Positions 1 through 5,175 of a DNA stretch of 5,175 nucleotides are shown here, piece by piece. The stretch lies in the NCBI GenBank assembly GCA_903821255.1, contig CAIJKT010000576.1:1-5175 (forward strand). The letters run 5' to 3'. Source of the DNA: an uncultured Lentisphaeria bacterium. Its GTDB lineage: Bacteria > Verrucomicrobiota > Lentisphaeria > Victivallales > Victivallaceae. Position 1 is the first letter of the stretch. Each line of letters opens with the position of its first letter. A program made the translations under genes and the position numbers. The notes beneath the pieces are model-generated. The model did not search any database. It saw nothing but the letters and a program-made list of their open reading frames with translations, and was not told where the DNA came from.

Positions 1-94
1 ACTTTTGAAATTACCTCTATTGTTAAAAAAATTAAAAAGAACCGTCAATCCAATGCATCTTCATTGAAATAAAAATCGCCTGCCGCCCATCCTG

Positions 95-116
95 TCTCCG
101 ACCCCATGGTCGGAGA
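95..116 (-). terminator. GC-rich hairpin downstream of the fucosidase gene, possible terminator
   Basis: A perfect 9-bp inverted repeat (TCTCCGACC at 95-103, GGTCGGAGA at 108-116) with a 4-base loop begins 18 bases after the fucosidase stop codon. This is the usual place for a transcript end. In the minus direction no T-run follows at once; the nearest (TTTTTATTT) lies about 20 bases further on, so it may be an atypical terminator or a 3'-end stabilising hairpin. The remaining bases of 1-133 contain no supported gene. Confidence 0.5.
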
Positions 117-133
117 ATTTGACTCAAAGAAGA

Positions 134-1426
134 TTAAAATTCATTAGAATTATAACTCTTGGGGTTAGCCATGATCGGCTCGTCACCCTCCAATTTGATT
201 ACGAACGGCAGATGCACTTTGCAGCTCCGGTCAGGCAGTGTCACCGTTAATTTGTGATAGTCCGGTTCCTGGCGATGGTCCTGCCGCACTAAAATCTTTA
301 CGTTGTCATACCCGATAACCGTTGCCCGGATAATCTGGTTTCTAATTCCATAGATCGTAAGTTCGCGGCCAAATGTCCTAAAAACGGAAAGATAAACCTG
401 ATGATGTTTGACGGTAATTTTTCCCCATAACGGACGGAAACAAGTCGGGGTGGGAGTCGGGCCAGCATCATAGACAGCTTCGCCGTTAACTAGCATCCAG
501 CGGCCGATCTGCCGGAGCCGTCGCAACGCTTCCTGCGGAAAAGTTCCTTCACCAGTTGGGCCGACATTAAGTAAGTAATTAGCGTTTTTACTGGCCAGCT
601 CACACATCGTATCAAGCAATTCAACAGTCGATTTATAATGATTATCAGACGGTTTGTAGCCCCAGCTTTCATTCATGGTGCCGAGTCCTTCCCAGACTCC
701 TTCCAGTGGTCTGGCCGGAAGCTGATTGTCTCCCAGCGAACCATAATCGCCCATATCGTGTCCGACCCGGCCGCTGACTAAACAATCCGGCTGTAACGAA
801 TGGACGAAATTTTTCAGTTCCAGACTTTGTTCCGGTTTGATCATCAACGGCGTATCGAACCAGATCACCGCAACCTTGCCATAACCAGTGAGCAGTTCCT
901 GTAACTGCGGCTTAACCTTGCTCTCCAGATATGCGGCAAAAGCTTTATCGCTTTTTTCTGGAAAATCCCAGGTGTTACCGGATGCTCCCGCCTCATGCCA
1001 GTCCTGATCCTGCGAATAGTAGAACCCCAGCTTGATACCGGCTTCACGACATGCGTCGGCCAATTCCGCTAAAGGATCGCGGCCGAACGGGGTTGCGTCA
1101 ACAATATTGAATTTGTCGCATCGCGAGTGAAACATGGCAAAACCGTCATGATGCTTGGAGGTAATAACCATATATTTCATACCAGCGTCCGAAGCAATTT
1201 TCACCCATTTGCGAGCATCGAATTTACCCGGATTGAATTTCTTCGCCAAAGTTTCATATTCCCGCACCGGGATCTTAAGTTTCCTCATGATCCATTCGGA
1301 AACCCATGGTACATCAATACCATTCCAAGTTCCACCCGGAATCGAATATAATCCCCAGTGAATGAACATGCCGAACTTTGCCTGAGTGAACCACCGTAGC
1401 CGATTTTGGATCAAATTATTTGTCAT
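134..1426 (-). CDS. Alpha-L-fucosidase, glycoside hydrolase family 29, probably cytoplasmic
   Basis: Predicted to release alpha-linked L-fucose from oligosaccharides by the retaining mechanism of GH29. The 430-residue protein is near full length for a bacterial GH29 enzyme. Seen in the sequence: the family signature FGMFIHWG at residues 18-25, SEW at 43-45, KHHDGFAMF at 91-99, VIWFD at 187-191 with Asp191 the expected nucleophile, SGRVG at 218-222, a WE-x3-TMNESWGY segment at 245-257 and NYLLNVGPTGEG at 283-294. The catalytic TIM barrel covers about residues 10-320, followed by a beta-rich C-terminal domain at about 330-415. The SWGY-type segment fits the broad-specificity GH29-A branch rather than GH29-B. 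The acid/base residue is unclear; Glu246 is one candidate. There is no signal peptide, so cytoplasmic action on imported oligosaccharides is likely. The start at 1426 is backed by a Shine-Dalgarno site and lies just before the conserved domain. It is the last gene of the visible co-directional series. Family assignment is very secure; the natural substrate is not known. Confidence 0.96.
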   Translation of the reverse strand: MTNNLIQNRLRWFTQAKFGMFIHWGLYSIPGGTWNGIDVPWVSEWIMRKLKIPVREYETLAKKFNPGKFDARKWVKIASDAGMKYMVITSKHHDGFAMFHSRCDKFNIVDATPFGRDPLAELADACREAGIKLGFYYSQDQDWHEAGASGNTWDFPEKSDKAFAAYLESKVKPQLQELLTGYGKVAVIWFDTPLMIKPEQSLELKNFVHSLQPDCLVSGRVGHDMGDYGSLGDNQLPARPLEGVWEGLGTMNESWGYKPSDNHYKSTVELLDTMCELASKNANYLLNVGPTGEGTFPQEALRRLRQIGRWMLVNGEAVYDAGPTPTPTCFRPLWGKITVKHHQVYLSVFRTFGRELTIYGIRNQIIRATVIGYDNVKILVRQDHRQEPDYHKLTVTLPDRSCKVHLPFVIKLEGDEPIMANPKSYNSNEF

Positions 1427-1432
1427 ATTTAT

Positions 1433-1439
1433 TCCTTCT
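1433..1439 (-). promoter_or_regulatory. Ribosome binding site of the fucosidase gene
   Basis: AGAAGGA on the minus strand ends 6 bases before the ATG at 1426-1424. The strong purine match and normal spacing decide the start and argue against a longer or later start. Confidence 0.75.
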
Positions 1440-1498
1440 ACGACTTTTTTCTACGTAATCTAAAGTTTTCCTGTTTTTTGAACCTGTTCACCAAACCG

Positions 1499-1582
1499 CA
1501 GTCTGAGGTTAGACTATGGTTCGCCGTTTTGTCGCCATCTGGATATAACTTCGAAAAAAACATTTTTCGAATAGTCAGACTG
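1499..1582. promoter_or_regulatory. Cluster of short inverted repeats upstream of the fucosidase gene
   Basis: The intergenic region contains CAGTCTGA at 1499-1506 and its reverse complement TCAGACTG at 1575-1582. It also has a nearby pair AGTCT (1500-1504) and AGACT (1511-1515), GACTAT at 1512-1517 facing ATAGTC at 1571-1576, and TCGCC twice 11 bases apart (1521-1525, 1532-1536). Such a density in 84 bases upstream of a catabolic gene suggests a regulator site or a folded leader RNA. No convincing -35/-10 pair was found, and the element is not one I recognise. Confidence 0.3.
1550..1571 (-). terminator. AT-rich hairpin after the beta-helix gene, possible weak terminator
   Basis: A perfect 9-bp inverted repeat (TTCGAAAAA at 1550-1558, TTTTTCGAA at 1563-1571) with a 4-base loop starts about 30 bases after the TGA of the beta-helix gene. 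The 3' arm on the minus strand carries its own T-run, but none follows the stem. It could attenuate read-through into the fucosidase gene, or be a protein-binding site; the sequence does not decide between these. Confidence 0.35.
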
Positions 1583-1601
1583 AAAATTTCATAATTAACT
1601 G

Positions 1602-4133
1602 TCATGGTGTTGCTGAGTACAATCGTAACACTTCATCCGCGGAAAGAACACGTTTATAAATGCGCACATCGTCAATTTTACCGGGCCATGCCAACCAACC
1701 GGTACTGCTTGCCGCTCCAATCAGCAAGTCCACGGTACTGCTGATATCACCACCACTGAAACCGTTAATGTCCACCTGTGACTGATAGACCCCATTCAGA
1801 TATGAAGTAACTTTCCCGCTGGTACGGTCAACGGTGAACGCCACATGATGCCACTGGTTCAGGCTGGGGATGGAACAACCTGCTGCTGTTACTCTGGTTA
1901 CTCCATTGGAAATCAGCAGAGACAACCAAGTATTCGAGCCGGCCAGCGCATAGCCAATTTGATTATCTGCCGATGCCCCCTTGTAAAGCAGCCGGTTGTT
2001 GGTCGCAGCATTATCACTACGCTGCATCCATAATGCGACTGAAAAATCGCCAGTTCCAATATTCAGGTCTGAGGAATTATTGCTGACGCTCACTAACTGA
2101 TTAGAACCGTTCAGGGCTATGGCGCCGCCAAGTTTGCCTGTAGTCCATGCCGGACTGTTCAACAGCAAACCGGTGGAACGGCCCATGCTGTCCGCCGCGA
2201 CGGAGCCGCTCCCATCATCCAACCGCCAGCAGGCAGAAGCACTGGAAGCAAAATCGGCAATTTCTCCTGGTGTCAGTACGCGTTTGTAAATGCGCACATC
2301 GTCAATTTTACCGGGCCAAGTCAACGAACCGCCACTTGCTGCGCCGATAAGAAAGTCCCTGGTATTGCTTATATCGCTACCATTATAAGCGCTAATGTCG
2401 GTCTCGTCCTGATAGACCCCATTCAGATATGACGTGGCTTTCCCGCTGGTACGGTTAACTGTGAACGCCACGTGAAGCCACTGGTACAAACCGGGGATGG
2501 AACAACCTGCTGCTGTTACTCTGGTTACTCCATTGGAAATCAGCAGAGACAACCAAGTGTTCGATCCGGCCAGCGCATAGCCAATCTCATCAGCAGCCGA
2601 TGCCCCCTTGTAAAGCAACCGCTTGGTCGCTGTATTATCACTGCGCTGCATCCATAATGAGATTGAAAAATCGCCGGTACCGATATTCAGTGATGCATCA
2701 TTGGGTACGCTCACAAGCTGATTGTTACCGTTCAGCGTCAATCCGCCGCCAATTCGTCCGATTGTCCATGCCGGGCTGTTCAGTAATGTCCCGTCACAAT
2801 TGCCGCTGCTGTCGTTGGCATTACTGCCACTGGCTTCATCCATCTTCCACCAAGACTGCGGGGTGTTTGCTGTCGTCGTAACATTAATATTAGTCGTATT
2901 GATCGTGGACAATGAGCCTCCTGAAGTATAAACGTTTCCAGACACATTATTCGATTCGGTAATGCGAAGACAATATGACACTGTTCGGTTCTGGCATTGT
3001 TCTATGACAATGTTATTAAGCTCAGCAGTTCCACCTGAGCAGCAGTCCATCTGGATAGGCGCTACCCCGGCAGATATATTATTATTTTTAAAATAACAAT
3101 TTGTAATAAATAACGGACAGATGCTCGTATCTGCGATTCCAATATAGAAACCACAATCCTTACTGTCCTTGATAGTGCAATTCTGGAATAGCATGCTGGA
3201 AGTGGAAGCCATGTTTTGAATGTAAGATATATAAATACCAAATTTTGCGTTGTTCTGCAAAACACAGTTTTCGAAGGTAAGGTTCAATATGCTACTGGAT
3301 CCCATCGTTATTGCGCATATTACAAATCCAGATCCCAAGTAGTTGCCCCCAGTATATCCTCCGTTATTCAGAAATGCACAGTTACTTATCACAATATTTT
3401 TCAATTGTTCAGCCGAATAATTGGGTTCCAAGTCAATTCCAGCCCATGGTCCATAGACTGCGACATTTCCTTGTCCTTTGGTATTTTTAAATGTACAGCC
3501 GGTTACGGTCAATCCATCTACACTGATTACTGACAAACCATTTCTTCCAGCTCCATCAGTTACAACATTGGCTATGATAACATTAGAACAATAACCAGTA
3601 TGGTTGATACTGTCCGCATCTCCCAGATAAATACCATCACCGCCAGTATTGGCCAGGGTTACTCCGGATACGGTTACGCTACTGCAACTCGTAAAATTCA
3701 GCGCATGCCGCCATTCCGCTGCCGTCAGGAGTGCGTACTCCTCCTTATGCATCAATATTTTTGACCCGGCATCGCTGGTTACTTTGATATTGCTTAAACT
3801 GGTAGCTTTGAGTACACAGTCAGCGCCGTTCGGATAACCGCCAATCAGCGCCTCCAGAACAGTATTCGAGTTCAGATGAATTTCGGTATTATTATGGTTG
3901 AAAAAGAGTGGGCGCACCGGCCATGAAGCATTGCTTGAGCTTAGCGGAATGATGATTTTAGTACAATTAGGGTCATCCAAATAACTTTGGATCAATGCAG
4001 TATTGTCGTTAGTCCTTTGAGTTGCTAAAAGCGTTTTAATGTATGATGTTGCAGATAATGTCACAGGGCAGAATATTCCAGACACGATTCCCGTCAATGC
4101 CAACCTTACGATCAAAGAGTATATTTTGCACAT
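1602..4133 (-). CDS. Secreted right-handed beta-helix protein with two C-terminal LamG domains
   Basis: An 843-residue exported protein, probably a carbohydrate-active or carbohydrate-binding surface protein; the exact activity is unknown. Residues 1-28 form a signal peptide (Lys3 and Arg10, hydrophobic core at about 11-26, likely cleavage after LSA at 26-28). Residues about 40-410 form a pectate-lyase-like parallel beta-helix: repeated short turns rich in Asn, Val and Ile, with NTGGDGIYLGD at 162-172, GRNGLSV at 196-202 and GIDLEPN at 232-238. Such helices occur in polysaccharide lyases and GH28-like hydrolases, but I cannot place a known catalytic set. Residues about 428-627 and 635-838 are two LamG/concanavalin A-like jellyrolls, each ending in W-PGKIDDVRIYKRVL, a usual LamG_3 ending; these commonly bind glycans or mediate adhesion. 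The start at 4133 has a good ribosome binding site. The gene lies 63 bp after the TIM-barrel gene and 175 bp before the fucosidase gene, suggesting joint expression. GC is about 39% in the middle of the helix (3061-3660) but about 52% in the first LamG domain (2281-2880). Confidence 0.9.
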   Translation of the reverse strand: MCKIYSLIVRLALTGIVSGIFCPVTLSATSYIKTLLATQRTNDNTALIQSYLDDPNCTKIIIPLSSSNASWPVRPLFFNHNNTEIHLNSNTVLEALIGGYPNGADCVLKATSLSNIKVTSDAGSKILMHKEEYALLTAAEWRHALNFTSCSSVTVSGVTLANTGGDGIYLGDADSINHTGYCSNVIIANVVTDGAGRNGLSVISVDGLTVTGCTFKNTKGQGNVAVYGPWAGIDLEPNYSAEQLKNIVISNCAFLNNGGYTGGNYLGSGFVICAITMGSSSILNLTFENCVLQNNAKFGIYISYIQNMASTSSMLFQNCTIKDSKDCGFYIGIADTSICPLFITNCYFKNNNISAGVAPIQMDCCSGGTAELNNIVIEQCQNRTVSYCLRITESNNVSGNVYTSGGSLSTINTTNINVTTTANTPQSWWKMDEASGSNANDSSGNCDGTLLNSPAWTIGRIGGGLTLNGNNQLVSVPNDASLNIGTGDFSISLWMQRSDNTATKRLLYKGASAADEIGYALAGSNTWLSLLISNGVTRVTAAGCSIPGLYQWLHVAFTVNRTSGKATSYLNGVYQDETDISAYNGSDISNTRDFLIGAASGGSLTWPGKIDDVRIYKRVLTPGEIADFASSASACWRLDDGSGSVAADSMGRSTGLLLNSPAWTTGKLGGAIALNGSNQLVSVSNNSSDLNIGTGDFSVALWMQRSDNAATNNRLLYKGASADNQIGYALAGSNTWLSLLISNGVTRVTAAGCSIPSLNQWHHVAFTVDRTSGKVTSYLNGVYQSQVDINGFSGGDISSTVDLLIGAASSTGWLAWPGKIDDVRIYKRVLSADEVLRLYSATP
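1620..2228 (-). repeat. LamG domain repeat, C-terminal copy
   Basis: Codes for residues 636-838 of the beta-helix protein, a LamG/concanavalin A-like domain from WRLDDGSGS to the C-terminus. It aligns along its whole length with the preceding copy at 2253-2849. The offset grows from 621 to 630 bases through three single-codon differences: an extra residue in SNNSSDLN, one in ATNNRLL and one in SSTGWLAW. All are in-frame, so both copies remain coding. The middle of the two copies is almost identical at the DNA level. Confidence 0.88.
2253..2849 (-). repeat. LamG domain repeat, N-terminal copy
   Basis: Codes for residues 429-627 of the beta-helix protein (WKMDEASGS to the residues after KIDDVRIYKRVL). 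It is the direct duplicate of the C-terminal copy and is joined to it by a very short linker (FASSASAC). The Ser/Thr/Asn-rich stretch at about 405-425 before it looks like the hinge between the beta-helix and the LamG pair. Confidence 0.88.
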
Positions 4134-4141
4134 GATGAATT

Positions 4142-4148
4142 TCCCTTT
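4142..4148 (-). promoter_or_regulatory. Ribosome binding site of the beta-helix/LamG gene
   Basis: AAAGGGA on the minus strand ends 8 bases before the ATG at 4133-4131. This supports the start that yields a proper signal peptide. Confidence 0.65.
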
Positions 4149-4155
4149 AATGTTT

Positions 4156-4170
4156 AATTTATCGTAAATT
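4156..4170. promoter_or_regulatory. Small AT-rich inverted repeat between the TIM-barrel and beta-helix genes
   Basis: AATTTA (4156-4161) and TAAATT (4165-4170) form a perfect 6-bp inverted repeat around TCG, flanked by two GTTTA direct repeats at 4152-4156 and 4171-4175. It lies a few bases upstream of the beta-helix ribosome binding site. It is too weak and has no T-run to be a terminator, so co-transcription remains likely; a regulator site is possible but unproven in such AT-rich DNA. Confidence 0.25.
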
Positions 4171-4196
4171 GTTTAGTTCCTTACTGATCGTTCCAT

Positions 4197-5175
4197 TTAT
4201 TTTATAACATATATGCGTGTGCCGAGCGGCTCTATCTCGTCGATAATTCTACCATCTTTTATCAAAGGCTTACCACGGTTGAAAAGCGGAGTGATATTAC
4301 CTTTCACATTCGAAGGGACAGGGATTGATAAGGTAGTACTTTTATTTGTGTCTATACTTACGGCAATAACATAAGTCTCTTTATCTATAGATGCCATTAC
4401 CCAATCAACATCTGGATTGCTTTGAACATTCCAAGTTGCTTTACGCATGGGTTCACTTAAAAGAATTGGTGCAAGAAATGCTATTTCTTTATTTATTTCT
4501 TTTATGGATGCCCACAAATTAGTGTCCGGCAAATACCAGGAAGGGTCAGAAAAAGAATAATAATAAATTCCCACCGCCCCATGTACTAGCGATTGATAAA
4601 CATAATTTTCTAATTCAGAAGGAGTAGGTTCTAACCATATATTCCCTGCAAATGCTTGAATTACTGGAACCATTGGCTTATTCGCTTTTTTTGCTCTTTC
4701 AATCCATTCCCTTACCATGGTAATAGGAAGTGCTGTCGGTTGAATTTTGGGATATGGGTCGAAAGAAACAACATCAACAGTCGAAGCATAATACTCAAAT
4801 GATTTTGATGTTGGAAACAATACAGATGCGGCGGAACGAACCGAATCGTTTTCATTTAATATCTGACGAAGTCCAACCATTTCGGGAATGGGGATGCAAT
4901 AGGCATCCGGTTCATCCATAAACAAATATGTATAGATGGCTTTATGATTTTTGAATGCCTGCATTTTTTCACGAGAATTAGCATAATTCTCTTTTACCTT
5001 CATGTTCCTGTACAGTGGAAATGCAAAACGGATACCGTATGAAAGACCGCGATTATAATAATTTGACATAGCAAGCACATCGTCACTATCAAATCCTTGC
5101 GCCGCATTAAAACCGCCTTCTTTAAGAAATTTGAAATCCTTTTCAGCAACATGATATGCGCCAATAGGGAAAAAT
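4197..5175 (-). CDS. Putative TIM-barrel glycoside-hydrolase-like protein, 5' end outside the window
   Basis: Partial gene: the frame stays open to the right edge and gives 325 visible residues. A GTG at 5078-5076 could be mistaken for a start, but the 32 codons upstream read as protein (FFPIGAYHV, then KEGGFNAAQGFDSDD), which resembles the first beta-strand of a TIM barrel, so the true start lies beyond 5175. Counting from the first whole visible codon, FMDEPD is at 85-90 (candidate acid/base Glu88), VSFDPYP at 136-142, PMVPVIQAF at 167-175 and a last barrel strand GAVGIYYYSFSD at 199-210. A small beta-rich C-terminal domain follows at about 245-325. Barrel strands ending in D-E-P and a late QAF/YYYSFSD pattern recall clan GH-A-like proteins near polysaccharide-degrading genes, but I cannot name a family or substrate. 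A signal peptide, if any, would be off-window. GC is low (about 37.5% over 4201-4800). It lies just upstream of the beta-helix gene and is probably co-transcribed with it. Confidence 0.82.
   Translation of the reverse strand, partial: FFPIGAYHVAEKDFKFLKEGGFNAAQGFDSDDVLAMSNYYNRGLSYGIRFAFPLYRNMKVKENYANSREKMQAFKNHKAIYTYLFMDEPDAYCIPIPEMVGLRQILNENDSVRSAASVLFPTSKSFEYYASTVDVVSFDPYPKIQPTALPITMVREWIERAKKANKPMVPVIQAFAGNIWLEPTPSELENYVYQSLVHGAVGIYYYSFSDPSWYLPDTNLWASIKEINKEIAFLAPILLSEPMRKATWNVQSNPDVDWVMASIDKETYVIAVSIDTNKSTTLSIPVPSNVKGNITPLFNRGKPLIKDGRIIDEIEPLGTRIYVIK

Noticed and set aside
19..48. Possible promoter on the minus strand (TTGACG, 18 bases, AACAAT) for a gene off the left edge, with AGAGGT at 13-18 as a ribosome site
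   Set aside because: The -10 match is poor, the DNA is AT-rich, and the promoter and the ribosome site exclude each other because transcription would start at or after AGAGGT. No start codon lies inside the window.
1406..1594. 62-codon plus-strand frame across the intergenic gap
   Set aside because: It overlaps the fucosidase start, encodes a low-complexity Phe/Leu-rich sequence with no visible ribosome binding site, and crosses the hairpin and repeats, which explain the region better.
1620..2849. Tandem repeat as a mobile element or CRISPR-like array
   Set aside because: Both copies are in-frame protein domains of about 200 residues with codon-sized indels, and there are no terminal inverted repeats, target duplications, transposase or spacers.
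3216..3533. 105-codon open frame on the plus strand
   Set aside because: It lies wholly inside the beta-helix gene, has no ribosome binding site or recognisable domain, and the opposite strand codes a coherent repeat protein. Other plus-strand frames (for example 2600-2881 and 1127-1351) fail for the same reasons.
4068..4074. Lipoprotein signal at Cys22 of the beta-helix protein
   Set aside because: The residues before the cysteine (SGIF) do not fit a lipobox, while LSA at 26-28 gives a normal signal-peptidase I site.
4712..4723. Palindrome TTACCATGGTAA, and other CCATGG sites in the window
   Set aside because: It is inside the coding sequence of the TIM-barrel gene; the other CCATGG sites are scattered without fixed spacing, so chance and coding content explain them.
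5076..5078. GTG as the start codon of the TIM-barrel gene
   Set aside because: The frame continues without a stop to the window edge, and the upstream residues read as part of the first barrel strands, so the GTG is an internal valine.

Overview
The window holds three co-directional protein-coding genes, all read on the minus strand (right to left), plus short intergenic regions. Together they look like part of a bacterial glycan-utilisation locus. Shine-Dalgarno sequences precede the two complete genes, the standard code fits, and there are no introns. The combination of a GH29 fucosidase, a secreted beta-helix protein with LamG domains and a TIM-barrel hydrolase-like protein is common in carbohydrate specialists of the Planctomycetes-Verrucomicrobia-Lentisphaerae group. 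A Lentisphaerae/Verrucomicrobia-type host is my best guess, but it rests on gene style alone, and Bacteroidetes or Planctomycetes cannot be excluded.

Layout in transcription order: (1) 5175-4197, the 3' part of a gene open at the right edge, encoding a TIM-barrel glycoside-hydrolase-like protein of unknown specificity. (2) A 63-bp gap with a small AT-rich inverted repeat and a good ribosome binding site. (3) 4133-1602, an 843-residue secreted protein with a signal peptide, a right-handed parallel beta-helix and two tandem LamG (concanavalin A-like) domains that are clear duplicates. (4) A 175-bp gap with an AT-rich hairpin, a cluster of short inverted repeats and a good ribosome binding site. 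(5) 1426-134, a complete alpha-L-fucosidase of family GH29 without a signal peptide. (6) 133 bp downstream with a GC-rich hairpin that probably ends or protects the transcript; no gene is seen there.

A plausible joint role (inference) is that the secreted beta-helix/LamG protein binds or cleaves a fucose-containing polysaccharide outside the cytoplasm, and the fucosidase, which lacks an export signal, removes fucose from imported oligosaccharides. The TIM-barrel protein may act on another linkage. No transporter, sulfatase, fucose-catabolism gene or regulator lies inside the window, so the substrate stays open. I see no tRNA, rRNA, CRISPR array, transposase or phage gene. The most distinctive features are the LamG duplication with its nearly identical DNA core, the repeat-rich leader of the fucosidase gene, and the unassigned catalytic residues in all three proteins.
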